A stretch of 37,012 nt of DNA. Origin: Desulfarculales bacterium UBA702. Its GTDB lineage: Bacteria > Desulfobacterota > Syntrophobacteria > Syntrophobacterales > Syntrophobacteraceae. Position 1 is the stretch's first letter. Every line of letters begins with the position of its first letter. Of the stretch, positions 24,314-32,825 are shown in pieces. Both the position numbers and the translations under genes were made by a program. The notes beneath the pieces were generated by a model. That model saw only the letters and a list, made by a program, of their open reading frames with translations. It was not told where the DNA came from and did not search any database. Where the stretch lies: the NCBI GenBank assembly GCA_002298165.1, contig DBMI01000096.1, forward strand, positions 6,465 to 43,476, given 5' to 3'.

Positions 24314-26320
24314 ATGCAGCCAGCTACAATGCAAAGCACTGGAAAATCTCTGGCCGCTCTGGCGGTAATTCTGAGTGGAATTTACCTGACCAGCTACCAC
24401 AGTTATGTACTTTTTCACAGTCTCGCCGAATTGTTCAGCATAATTATAGCCTTCGGCATATTCATGGTTGCCTGGAATACCCGTCCTCTGCTCGAAAACA
24501 ACTACCTGCTATTCCTTGGTATAGGCTACGCCTTCATCGGTGCGATAGATCTGGTCCATACCCTGGCATACAAGGGCATGGGAGTTTTCCCCGGACAGGA
24601 TGCCAACCTGCCAACCCAGCTGTGGATAATCGGGAGATATATCGAGGCTTTTTCAGTGTTGCTCGCTGTGCTCCTGCGGAAAAAGGTGCGCTGGACGATA
24701 GTTGCCGCCGCTTATTTCCTGGCGACCGGTTTGCTCCTGGGATCGGTTTTCGCAGGGGTCTTTCCTGACTGCTTTGTGGAAGGAATAGGCCTCACCAGTT
24801 TCAAAAAAGATAGCGAGTATGCAATCTGCCTTCTACTTGCCTCGGCTATAATATTTTTGTTGAAGCGCGCCGCGGAATTCAATCCGAAGGTCTTGAAACT
24901 GCTGATTGCATCGATTGCTTCAGCAATTTTCAGTGAGCTTGCCTTTACCTCGTACGTAAACGTCTACGGTCCTTCCAACCTCATTGGACACCTCTTAAAA
25001 GTAGTCGCCTACTATTTTGTATATAAAGCCATAATAGAGACATGTCTTGTCACTCCCTATAATTTGCTGTTCCGAAACCTGGCCATGAGCGAGCAGGCTC
25101 TGAGAAAGGCGCGTGACGAGCTGGAAAAGCGTGTTGTCGAGCGTACCGCCGACCTTGCCAGGTCAAACGAGGCGCTGCTTTCGGAGATGGCTGAGCGCAT
25201 CAGGGCAAGCTCAAGGCTGGCGGCAATAGTCGAGTATTCAAATGATGCAATAATAGGGAAGGATGCAAATGGAGTTATCTTGAGCTGGAATGCCGCTGCT
25301 GAGCGGATTTACGGCTATTCTGAGAAGGAGGTGCTGGGGCAGCCGGCCTCCATTATTTGTCCACCCGAACTGGTCGAGGAGGAACGCCGAATTATCGCGA
25401 AAATCTCAAGCGGAGAGCGGTTGGAAAATTACGAAACGATCCGGGTCAGGAAAGGCGGGGTCCCAATAAACGTGTCTATGACTATTTCCCCCCTGATCAC
25501 GGGAAGCGGAGAAAATATAGGAATTTCGGTCATAGCACGTGACATAACCAGGCAAAAGCACCAGGAGGCCCGGCTGAGGGAGTATATGGCAAGGCTGGAG
25601 TGGGGCAACAGGGAGCTCAGCGACTTTGCCTTCGTAGCAGCCCACGACCTCCAGGAGCCATTGCGGAAGGTCCAGATCCTGGGCGATCTGTTGAAGCTGA
25701 GGAGTTGGGACAGTCTGGGTGAGGAGGGCCGAGACCTGCTTGAAAGGATGCGCCGTTCCGCTGCGAGGATACAGTACCAGATACGGGCCGTAAGAGAGTA
25801 CTCGCGGCTGAGGGCTGAACCTCAAACCTTCCGCGAAGTACATCTGGGAGAACTGGTTCGCGATGTTGCGGAGGAGCTTAGGAATCTGGCCGAAAAAAAA
25901 GGAGCGACCTTCGAAATAGGAGAACTTCCGAGCCTGCCCGTCAATCCTGAACAGATGCGGCAGATGTTTGCACATCTCATGGAGAACTCCCTGAAGTTCA
26001 ATGAAGGGGCAAGTCCGGTGGTGAGGGTATCGGGAACCCTGCTGCGAATCGATGACCGTGAATCCACGCCAGCCTGGTACCAGATAAGCGTCGAGGACAA
26101 TGGAATGGGGTTTGAGGAAAAGTATGTTGATCGGATATTTCGCCCATTCCAGAGACTCAACCACGATGACAGGTATGAAGGAGCAGGCATGGGGCTTGCC
26201 ATCTGCCGCAAAATAGCAGAACTGCACGGAGGCGAGATCACGGCAAAGAGTCAGGTCGGCAAAATGTCCAAATTTATTATTACTATTCCATCAATTCCTC
26301 CTCACCATTCCTTTATGTAG
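24314..26320 (+). CDS. MASE3-PAS sensor histidine kinase
   Basis: A 668-residue hybrid-free sensor kinase. Residues about 12-240 form a MASE3-like membrane sensor with seven or so TM segments; conserved parts include AWNTRPLLENNYLLFLGIGY, AIDLVHTLAYKGMGVF and LWIIGRYIEA. A coiled coil (RDELEKRVVERTADLARSNE) leads to a PAS domain (about 297-415; NDAIIGKDANGVILSWNAAA, then ISVIARDITRQK). The HisKA H-box is FAFVAAHDLQEPLRK with phospho-acceptor His444. The ATPase part has HLMENSLKFN (N box), EDNGMGFEE (G1), IFRPFQRL (F box) and GAGMGLAICRKI (G2). The Shine-Dalgarno is GGAG 6 nt before the ATG. No receiver protein or response regulator lies nearby, so it is an orphan here and its target is unknown. 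Confidence 0.93.
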   Translation: MQPATMQSTGKSLAALAVILSGIYLTSYHSYVLFHSLAELFSIIIAFGIFMVAWNTRPLLENNYLLFLGIGYAFIGAIDLVHTLAYKGMGVFPGQDANLPTQLWIIGRYIEAFSVLLAVLLRKKVRWTIVAAAYFLATGLLLGSVFAGVFPDCFVEGIGLTSFKKDSEYAICLLLASAIIFLLKRAAEFNPKVLKLLIASIASAIFSELAFTSYVNVYGPSNLIGHLLKVVAYYFVYKAIIETCLVTPYNLLFRNLAMSEQALRKARDELEKRVVERTADLARSNEALLSEMAERIRASSRLAAIVEYSNDAIIGKDANGVILSWNAAAERIYGYSEKEVLGQPASIICPPELVEEERRIIAKISSGERLENYETIRVRKGGVPINVSMTISPLITGSGENIGISVIARDITRQKHQEARLREYMARLEWGNRELSDFAFVAAHDLQEPLRKVQILGDLLKLRSWDSLGEEGRDLLERMRRSAARIQYQIRAVREYSRLRAEPQTFREVHLGELVRDVAEELRNLAEKKGATFEIGELPSLPVNPEQMRQMFAHLMENSLKFNEGASPVVRVSGTLLRIDDRESTPAWYQISVEDNGMGFEEKYVDRIFRPFQRLNHDDRYEGAGMGLAICRKIAELHGGEITAKSQVGKMSKFIITIPSIPPHHSFM

Positions 26321-26687
26321 TCCCTTATTGCCCCAAACTATCATCATTCTACGGTGCCAGTGATTTAGAGCGAATGTAGGGTTTCTACTGCGCTGGTGTA
26401 GGGAACTCCCTCCACTTTTGCCGGCCATACCAACCAATTTTCTCGCACCGGTAGCCTTCTCCTTTATCTACTTTCTTTTATCCATCCCTCCATGTCTGCC
26501 CTTCGAAATAATTTGTGATAATTATTACAAGCGGTTGTGGGCAATATGAGGATCACTGGCATAAAGGATGCATTGTGCGACGCAAACTCTTCTTGGCAAC
26601 TATCCATTGTAACACCAAGACCTTGTTAAAAGAGCAAGGCGAAGGCTGCCTTAAAAAGGCGTAACACACTATAATCATGGAGGAAGT
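26321..26687. other. Leader region of the Ig-repeat protein gene
   Basis: About 370 bp. It has a Fur/PerR-type box at 26516-26530 and, at about 26586-26666, a nested stem (CTCTT...AAGAG around CTTGG...CCAAG) followed by a GCCTT/AAGGC hairpin just before the TATAAT at 26670 and the GGAGG. It looks like a structured 5' leader. I could not match it to a known riboswitch class. Confidence 0.4.
26516..26530. promoter_or_regulatory. Fur/PerR-type 7-1-7 box candidate
   Basis: TGATAAT-T-ATTACAA matches the Fur repeat TGATAAT-n-ATTATCA at 12 of 14 positions, and the PerR consensus TTATAAT-n-ATTATAA also at 12 of 14. One arm is perfect for Fur. It lies 158 bp upstream of the Ig-repeat protein start. 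A PerR-like regulator is encoded at 3850-4281. Confidence 0.45.
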
Positions 26688-29600
26688 ATGCACCTCAGGC
26701 AAGGGAATCGTATGAAACAAAAAAGTTTTTGGGTAGGCATTGTAACTATTATGATCTTGATGCAGGCTTCATTCGTACTGGCCTATCCCAGCTTTACGGG
26801 TTACTCCGGTAAGAGTGGCTCGACCTGTTCGGTCTGCCATAACGGCGGGACAGCTCCCACTGTCGCCATTACCGGCCCGACGAGTGTAGCTCCGGGTTCC
26901 GTAAACAGTTACACATTTACGATTACTGGTGGCGCCATGACAACCAGCACGGCGGCCGGACGCGGTGGGGCCTGTGATATTGCGGCTTCGACGGGAACGC
27001 TTGCCGCCGGATCGGGCGATACGTTGAGCGGCAGTGAGATTGTGGGCGGACCGACGGCCCCTTCCGGTACATCGGTATCATTTCCTTTTACCTGGACAGC
27101 TCCTGCTACCGCCGGGACCTGTACGCTCTATGCAGCCGGAAACTCCGTTAACGGCGATAGCGGCACCGGTGGAGACGGCGTAACGGCTACAACATTATCC
27201 GTTACCGTTGCTCAGGCAGTGACCCTGTCGAGCATCGCGATCAGCGGCCCGGCTTCGGTAAACTCGGGCGCAAGCGCGACCTACAGCGCAACAGCGACCT
27301 ACAGCAACGCTACAACCAAAGCTGTATCGGCAACTTTCTCGCTTGCATCGACCACTTACGCCAGCATAACCAGCGCAGGTGCCCTTACAGCCGGAACAGT
27401 CACAGCAAATCAGACCGTCACGGTAAATGCCTCCTACACTGAAGGCGGGGTTACCAAGACGGCAAGCCAGAGTGTAACAATCGTCGCCCCTGCAGTGACC
27501 CTGTCGAGCATCGCGATCAGCGGCCCGGCTTCGGTAAACTCGGGCGCAAGCGCGACCTACAGCGCAACAGCGACCTACAGCAACGCTACAACCAAAGCTG
27601 TATCGGCAACCTTCTCGCTTGCATCGACCACCTACGCCACCATCACCAGCGCGGGTGCTCTTACAGCCGGAACAGTGACAGCAAACCAGACCGTTACAGT
27701 AAACGCCTCCTACACTGAAGGTGGAGTTACCAAGACGGCAAGCCAGAGTGTAACAATCGTTGCCCCCGCGGTAACCCTGTCGAGCATCGCAATCAGCGGC
27801 CCGGCTTCGGTAAACTCGGGCGCAAGCGCAACCTACAGCGCAACTGCTACCTACAGCAACGCTACAACCAAAGCTGTATCGGCAACTTTCTCGCTTGCAT
27901 CGACCACTTACGCCAGCATCACCAGCGCAGGTGCCCTTACAGCCGGAACAGTCACAGCAAATCAGACCGTCACGGTTAATGCCTCCTACACTGAAGGCGG
28001 AGTTACCAAGACGGCAAGCCAGAGTGTAACAATCGTTGCCCCGGCAGTAACCCTGTCGAGCATCGCGATCAGCGGCCCGGCTTCCGTAAACTCGGGTGCG
28101 AGTGCGACCTACAGCGCAACTGCCACCTACAGTGACGCCAGCACCAAGGCCGTATCGGCTACTTTCTCGCTTGCATCGACCACCTACGCGACTATCACAA
28201 GCGCAGGTGCTCTTACTGCGGGAACAGTCACAGCAAACCAGACCGTCACGGTAAATGCCTCCTACACTGAAGGCGGAGTTACCAAGACGGCAAGCCAGAG
28301 TGTAACAATCGTTGCCCCGGCAGTGACGCTTTCCAGTATCGCGATCAGCGGCCCGGCTTCCGTAAACTCCGGTGCGAGTGCGACCTATAGCGCAACTGCC
28401 ACCTACAGCAACGCTACGACAAAGGCAGTATCGGCAACCTTCTCGCTCGGTTCGACCACCTACGCCAGCATCACCAGCGCCGGTGCTCTTACAGCGGGAA
28501 CAGTTACCGCAAATCAGACCGTTACGGTTAATGCTTCCTACACTGAAGGCGGAGTCACCAAGACGGCAAGCCAGAGTGTAACAATCGTTGCTCCGACTGT
28601 GACGCTTTCCAGTATCGCGATCACAGGCGCCGCTTCTGTAGTCTCGGGTGCAAGCTCGACCTACACCGCAACGGCTACCTACAGCAACAGTACAACCAAG
28701 TCGGTTGCCGCTACCTTCTCGCTCGGTTCGACCACCTACGCGACCATCACCAGCGCCGGTGTTCTCACCGCGGGAACTGTAACTGCCAACCAGACCGTCA
28801 CGGTAAACGCTTCCTACACTGAAGGCGGAGTTACCAAGACGGCAAGCCAAAGCGTAACAATCACTCCCAAGACCTTGACCCTGTCGAGCCTGGCCATTAA
28901 TGGTGCGGCATCGGTCGCGTCCGGAGCCACTTCGACCTATACGGCGACTGCCACTTACAGTGACAGCACCACTAAGACGGTCACCCCGACCTGGTCGGTC
29001 ACCCCGACGACCTACGCAAGCATCAGCACGGCAGGCGTGTTGACCGCATCATCTGTTACCAGCAACCAGACCGTTACCGTCGGCGCCTCCTACACCGAGG
29101 GCGGCGTAACCAAGACGGCCTCCAAGAGCGTCAGCATTACCGCCAGTTCGACTACCGGTGGGCTGATCTACCATGATGACTTCTCGACCGCTACCGCCAA
29201 TGGCGCGCCGAACTGGGAAGTAATAATGGGTGTCTGGGGCGGCGGAAACGGACGTTACTGGTCGTCCTTGTACCAGAACGACATCTCTTTGGTAACCATT
29301 CCTGCACTGGAACAGTTCCAGACCGGAAGGCTTCAGACCAACATGGCGCTGATGAATCGCGAAAGTGATAACATACCGCATGGGATGCTGATATTCAGCT
29401 ACATCGACAGCTCCCACTACCGGTATATCAACGTCAGGGCCCGAAGGATCATCATCGGCCAGGTTGGCGATTTCGAGGGAGTAAAGGGCGGCATAAAGGC
29501 GGCTTCAGCAGCCAGCCTTTACCTGAACCACTGGTATACGGTTCGCCTCGATCTTGACTCAGCCGGCAAAGCCAGCGTCTACATCAATAATGGTAGTGGT

Positions 29601-29759
29601 GATGATCACTCATCATCCGCGGTGGCAACTTACACCTTCCCCTCGGCCGTTACCGGCAGGGTCGGATATGGTGTACAGAAGGCCTGGACCCTGTTTGATG
29701 AGTTCTACGCCTGGGATGCCTCAGTGCTGGGAACTGGAACCGGCGAACTTGATGACTAA
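26688..29759 (+). CDS. Giant exported protein: CxxCH domain, seven Ig-like repeats, lectin-like C-terminus
   Basis: A 1023-residue exported protein. Signal peptide through about residue 32 (basic start, core VTIMILMQASF, ending VLA). Next comes YPSFTGYSGKSGSTCSVCHNG with C47-S-V-C50-H51, a heme-type CxxCH as in choice-anchor-like exported proteins. A beta-rich domain runs to residue 177, then seven tandem 92-residue Big_2-like Ig repeats (178-821, core VTLSSIAISGPASV). The C-terminal about 195 residues (HDDFSTATANGAPNWEV, then YINVRARRIIIGQVGDF, ending DEFYAWD) resemble a LamG/concanavalin-like jelly roll. This is an adhesin- or matrix-type surface protein. The ATG at 26688 follows GGAGG by 4 nt; an ATG at 26712 is a possible alternative. 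No sortase or CTERM anchor is visible at the end (GTGELDD). Confidence 0.85.
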   Translation: MHLRQGNRMKQKSFWVGIVTIMILMQASFVLAYPSFTGYSGKSGSTCSVCHNGGTAPTVAITGPTSVAPGSVNSYTFTITGGAMTTSTAAGRGGACDIAASTGTLAAGSGDTLSGSEIVGGPTAPSGTSVSFPFTWTAPATAGTCTLYAAGNSVNGDSGTGGDGVTATTLSVTVAQAVTLSSIAISGPASVNSGASATYSATATYSNATTKAVSATFSLASTTYASITSAGALTAGTVTANQTVTVNASYTEGGVTKTASQSVTIVAPAVTLSSIAISGPASVNSGASATYSATATYSNATTKAVSATFSLASTTYATITSAGALTAGTVTANQTVTVNASYTEGGVTKTASQSVTIVAPAVTLSSIAISGPASVNSGASATYSATATYSNATTKAVSATFSLASTTYASITSAGALTAGTVTANQTVTVNASYTEGGVTKTASQSVTIVAPAVTLSSIAISGPASVNSGASATYSATATYSDASTKAVSATFSLASTTYATITSAGALTAGTVTANQTVTVNASYTEGGVTKTASQSVTIVAPAVTLSSIAISGPASVNSGASATYSATATYSNATTKAVSATFSLGSTTYASITSAGALTAGTVTANQTVTVNASYTEGGVTKTASQSVTIVAPTVTLSSIAITGAASVVSGASSTYTATATYSNSTTKSVAATFSLGSTTYATITSAGVLTAGTVTANQTVTVNASYTEGGVTKTASQSVTITPKTLTLSSLAINGAASVASGATSTYTATATYSDSTTKTVTPTWSVTPTTYASISTAGVLTASSVTSNQTVTVGASYTEGGVTKTASKSVSITASSTTGGLIYHDDFSTATANGAPNWEVIMGVWGGGNGRYWSSLYQNDISLVTIPALEQFQTGRLQTNMALMNRESDNIPHGMLIFSYIDSSHYRYINVRARRIIIGQVGDFEGVKGGIKAASAASLYLNHWYTVRLDLDSAGKASVYINNGSGDDHSSSAVATYTFPSAVTGRVGYGVQKAWTLFDEFYAWDASVLGTGTGELDD
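27219..29150 (+). repeat. Seven tandem 276-bp coding repeats
   Basis: Exact period of 276 bp, with copies starting at 27219, 27495, 27771, 28047, 28323, 28599 and 28875. Each encodes one 92-residue Ig-like domain. Copies 1-5 are nearly identical in protein, while copies 6 and 7 have diverged. Copies 1 and 3 are closer to each other at nucleotide level than either is to copy 2. Confidence 0.95.
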
Positions 29760-29776
29760 AATCTAAACCTCAACTT

Positions 29777-29802
29777 CATGCCGGCCTCACCGGGCCGGCA
29801 TG
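29777..29802. terminator. Hairpin directly after the Ig-repeat gene
   Basis: A perfect 10-bp stem CATGCCGGCC/GGCCGGCATG (29777-29786 and 29793-29802) with a 6-nt loop, 18 bp after the stop. It has no T-run and precedes the fuller terminator at 29819. Confidence 0.55.
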
Positions 29803-29818
29803 TGAAACTGCAACAGAA

Positions 29819-29854
29819 GGGCAGGGGCCGCAAGGCCTCTGCCCATTCTTTTTT
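29819..29854 (+). terminator. Rho-independent terminator of the Ig-repeat gene
   Basis: An 11-bp GC-rich stem with one wobble (29819-29829 with 29834-29844), loop GCAA, then ATTC and six T (29849-29854). A textbook intrinsic terminator 60 bp after the stop. Confidence 0.9.
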
Positions 29855-29951
29855 GCGATCAATTCAGGCCGGCATGCCTTTCTTTAAGCCCTTGGTCTAA
29901 CCATGCTCTTCGTGGTAAGAATTGCAGTATCCCTAGCAGAGGTTCTAAAAA

Positions 29952-31343
29952 ATGGCCGAGAGCAAATTGATCTATAGGTGCCAGCAGTGCGGAAATGTCA
30001 GCCCAAAGTGGATGGGCAGGTGCCCGGAATGCCGCAACTGGGACTGCTTTGCCGAGGAAGTAGCGCATAGAGGTCATGAAAAGGCCGCAAAGCTCGCCAG
30101 GCACTCATCTGAGCCGGTGAGACTCGATGACATCAAGTCTGATGGCGAGACCAGGTATTATACCGGCATCGGCGAATGGGACCGGGTGCTGGGAGGCGGC
30201 CTCACGAAGGGGTCCCTTGTCCTGCTTGCTGGAGATCCCGGTATCGGAAAATCCACGCTGCTTTTGCAGGCCCTTTCCAAAATGACCGGCGACGGTCCCG
30301 TTCTCTATGTATCGGGTGAAGAAAGCCCCCAGCAGCTAAAATCCAGGGCCGGCCGACTGGGCATAGCCTCACGAGATCTTTTCATCCTGCCTGAAACTTC
30401 CCTGGAGGCCGTGCTCGACGAAATGGAAAAGAGGCCTCCGCTGGTCCTGGCAGTAGATTCTATTCAGACCATGTATACACGCACTCTCGATGTCGCCCCC
30501 GGTTCGATCAGCCAGATTCGCGAATGCGCGTCGAGGCTCATGAGGGCTGGCAAAGACGCGGGAGTGAGCGTATTCGTGGTGGGGCACGTTACCAAGGAAG
30601 GCGCAATAGCCGGACCTCGAGCACTCGAACATCTTGTCGATACCGTACTCTATCTGGAGGGCGACAGGACCCACACTTTCCGCCTTCTGCGGGCTGTAAA
30701 GAACCGGTTCGGCTCGACTAACGAAGTGGGGGTTTTCGAGATGAAAGAGAGTGGACTCGAGGAGGTCCCCAACCCCTCTCAGTTGCTGCTGGCCGAGCGC
30801 CCCAGGGGAGTATCGGGCTCCGTTGTTGCCTGCTCGGTTGAGGGAACAAGGCCGATCCTTGTCGAACTCCAGGCACTGGCCGGCGCAACCGGGTGGATGC
30901 AGCCCCGGCGAACCAGCATGGGAGTCGATACCAGCCGACTTTCGCTTCTTCTTGCCGTTCTCGAAAAAAAGGCCGGATTCAATTTCACCCAGCAGGACGT
31001 TTTCGTAAATGTAGCGGGTGGCGTCCGCCTGGTCGAGCCGGCCGCCGATCTGGCGATGACCACTGCCCTCATGAGTACCTATCTTGACAAGCCACTTCCC
31101 GGAGACCTCGTCGTCTGGGGGGAAGTAGGGCTTGCCGGAGAAATCAGGGGCGTGGGACACAGTGTCTTGAGGGCCGCCGAGGCTTGCAAGCTTGGCTTTA
31201 CGACTTGTCTCATGCCAAAGAGCAATGCGGAGCGCCTCTCTCAGGAAATGGACGCCCGGTGCATTGGTGTTCGCACCCTTCAGGACATTCTCCAGATAAT
31301 CTTCGAAGAAAGCGAGCCGACCAGGGGGAGGAGTGCGAAATGA
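29952..31343 (+). CDS. radA: DNA repair protein RadA
   Basis: A 463-residue RecA-like ATPase/helicase that drives branch migration in recombinational repair. N-terminal zinc finger C10-x2-C13 and C24-x2-C27 (YRCQQCG, GRCPECRNWDC). Walker A in LAGDPGIGKSTLLLQ. The RadA-specific KNRFGSTNEVGVFEM, and a Lon-protease-like C-terminal domain (QDVFVNVAGGVRLVEPAADLA, GEVGLAGEIRGV). Length is normal (450-460). The Shine-Dalgarno AGAGG is weak. The HIT-family gene begins within its stop codon (ATGA overlap at 31340-31343), so the pair is translationally coupled. Confidence 0.96.
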   Translation: MAESKLIYRCQQCGNVSPKWMGRCPECRNWDCFAEEVAHRGHEKAAKLARHSSEPVRLDDIKSDGETRYYTGIGEWDRVLGGGLTKGSLVLLAGDPGIGKSTLLLQALSKMTGDGPVLYVSGEESPQQLKSRAGRLGIASRDLFILPETSLEAVLDEMEKRPPLVLAVDSIQTMYTRTLDVAPGSISQIRECASRLMRAGKDAGVSVFVVGHVTKEGAIAGPRALEHLVDTVLYLEGDRTHTFRLLRAVKNRFGSTNEVGVFEMKESGLEEVPNPSQLLLAERPRGVSGSVVACSVEGTRPILVELQALAGATGWMQPRRTSMGVDTSRLSLLLAVLEKKAGFNFTQQDVFVNVAGGVRLVEPAADLAMTTALMSTYLDKPLPGDLVVWGEVGLAGEIRGVGHSVLRAAEACKLGFTTCLMPKSNAERLSQEMDARCIGVRTLQDILQIIFEESEPTRGRSAK

Positions 31344-31765
31344 TTTCCGAATGCAAGTTCTGCCGCATCGCTTCGGGAGAGCTTCCCGCATTCCGGGTAT
31401 TTGAAGACGATTGCTGCATCGCGTTTCTAGACAACAGGCCATTATTTTCGGGACATTGCCTGCTTATTCCCAAATTACATGTCGAGACCCTCTCCGATTT
31501 ACCCGACAGGCTCGTTCAGCCGCTTTTCTCAGATGCCCGGCTGCTCGCGCGTGCGGTCGAAACCGCGATGGAAGCGGAAGGCTCTTTTGTTGCCATAAAT
31601 AACAAGGTCAGCCAGAGTGTGCCGCACCTGCATGTTCATATCGTTCCCAGGAGACGAAAAGATGGGCTGAAAGGTTTTTTTTGGCCGAGAAACCCGTACC
31701 GGGACGAAGAACAGGCCGTCCAGGCCGCAGCCAGGGTGCGTGCTGCCCTTGACCATTCCCGGTAA
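31340..31765 (+). CDS. HIT family nucleotide-binding protein
   Basis: A 141-residue histidine-triad hydrolase of the Hint/Fhit-like group, expected to act on nucleotide phosphoramidates or dinucleotides in the cytoplasm. It starts MISECKFCRIASGELPAFRV, has FLDNRPLFSGHCLLIPKLH and the triad SVPHLHVHIVPR (H-x-H-x-H). I chose the ATG at 31340 because GGGGGAGGAG lies 7-8 nt upstream and the ATGA overlaps the radA stop; an open frame further upstream runs inside radA and has no such signal. The exact substrate cannot be read from sequence. Confidence 0.93.
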   Translation: MISECKFCRIASGELPAFRVFEDDCCIAFLDNRPLFSGHCLLIPKLHVETLSDLPDRLVQPLFSDARLLARAVETAMEAEGSFVAINNKVSQSVPHLHVHIVPRRRKDGLKGFFWPRNPYRDEEQAVQAAARVRAALDHSR

Positions 31766-31822
31766 GTAACGACCGCTCAATCCAACCTGCGAAATTACAT
31801 AACCTCATGGTGAAGATTTCCT

Positions 31823-32698
31823 TTATCGCTTGCGCGTAAGCATGAGGGTCGGCCAGCCTTCGAGTATCTTTCTCCACTCTATCTCATAATCGGGCCCGAT
31901 CATTTCTTCGACCCGATCGAGCATTCCTTCCAGAAATCCACTCAGGATCACCCTGTCGTGGATTTTCCAGGATCCGCCAGCCAGCACTTTTTTCAGCATG
32001 GGCCATTCAATGTTCATCAAGAGAAGGTCACAGGAACTTTTCAGCACATCCAGCCTGTCAGCACATATAAAGCCGACCCGTTCGGCCGTCCCATTTTCCC
32101 GCGCGTTCTTTGCGGCAGTAGAAAGGGCAAAGGGGATGCAATCGATGGCCCACGCCAGTTTAGCCCCGAGAAGTACACAGGCGATTGCAAGGATGCCCGT
32201 TCCGGTGCCGAAATCCACTACTGTCCGTACCGGGGTTTGCCGGCTTTGCGATCCCGGAAATATCCGGGCGGGCTTTTCGTGGTCAAAAATTCTGGAGATC
32301 GCGAGAAGGCACCCTTTGGTCGTGGAGTGCAGGCCGGAACCGAATACGACCCCCGGGTCAATTCGGATCTCTATTGCGCCGGAGCGATCCCAAGGCGGCT
32401 CATGAATTGCCGTGGGCCGGATCGCAAATGGTCCCACATTTATGTCTTGCACGTAAAGGTCCTGCCATTTGTCGTATGGAAGGCTGTACCGTGAAGTAAG
32501 CCTCCATTCCGGATTCGCTTTCAGCCAGGCTGAGACGGCTTCGAATACTTCTTCTCCGTAGAATAGATAATAGTAGGGCGGCTGGGGCCAAACCCCAGCA
32601 AGCCCGGTGGCGGGAGGCTCCGGCAGGTGGCTGCCCCCGGTGATCTCGTAGATCCAGAGAAGTTGGGTGGGCCTAATAAACTTATCACCCAAAAACAA
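31823..32698 (-). CDS. Ribosomal protein L11 methyltransferase-like (PrmA-like) SAM methyltransferase
   Basis: A class I methyltransferase. SAM-binding motif I is VDFGTGTGILAIACVLLGAK, then AIDCIPFALSTAAKNARENG, and motif IV LLLMNIEWPML. PrmA-like features before it include DPGVVFGSGLHSTTKGCLLA. True PrmA has N-I-L-A at motif IV, here N-I-E-W-P, so the substrate may differ. Start: I prefer the TTG at 32698, which has AGGGGG 8 nt upstream and gives 291 residues. An ATG at 32779 would give 318 residues but has no ribosome binding site, would include an unlike segment, and would cover the promoter of the divergent array at 32714-32742. It is convergent with the HIT gene (57-bp gap). Confidence 0.8.
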   Translation of the reverse strand: MFLGDKFIRPTQLLWIYEITGGSHLPEPPATGLAGVWPQPPYYYLFYGEEVFEAVSAWLKANPEWRLTSRYSLPYDKWQDLYVQDINVGPFAIRPTAIHEPPWDRSGAIEIRIDPGVVFGSGLHSTTKGCLLAISRIFDHEKPARIFPGSQSRQTPVRTVVDFGTGTGILAIACVLLGAKLAWAIDCIPFALSTAAKNARENGTAERVGFICADRLDVLKSSCDLLLMNIEWPMLKKVLAGGSWKIHDRVILSGFLEGMLDRVEEMIGPDYEIEWRKILEGWPTLMLTRKR

Positions 32699-32713
32699 AA
32701 TTCGGTCCCCCTG

Positions 32714-32742
32714 TTGACACGGCCGGGTAGGAACTTTACCTT
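32714..32742 (+). promoter_or_regulatory. Promoter of the small exported protein array
   Basis: A perfect -35 TTGACA (32714-32719), a 17-bp spacer and -10 TACCTT (32737-32742; the TA...T core matches). The leader to the first gene of the array (32826) would be about 75 nt. Confidence 0.5.
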
Positions 32743-32825
32743 GCGCACTAGTTGAAATTGAGTGTGCTGTTGATGGCATGGAGAACTTAAGAGAACAATT
32801 CTTTATTAGTATATAGGAGCTGAAA

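Noticed and set aside
26540..26600. c-di-GMP-I (GEMM) riboswitch
   Set aside because: Only the GACGCAAA string is present; the GGCAAACC partner, the GNRA-type stem loop and the third stem are missing.
27195..28850. A 551-codon open frame antisense to the Ig-like repeats
   Set aside because: It is a by-product of the repeated composition of the sense gene, itself repeats every 92 codons, is Cys/Gly/Arg-rich with no motif and has no ribosome binding site.
30369..31442. A 357-codon minus-strand frame across radA and the HIT gene
   Set aside because: Shadow of two certain genes, without motif or ribosome binding site.
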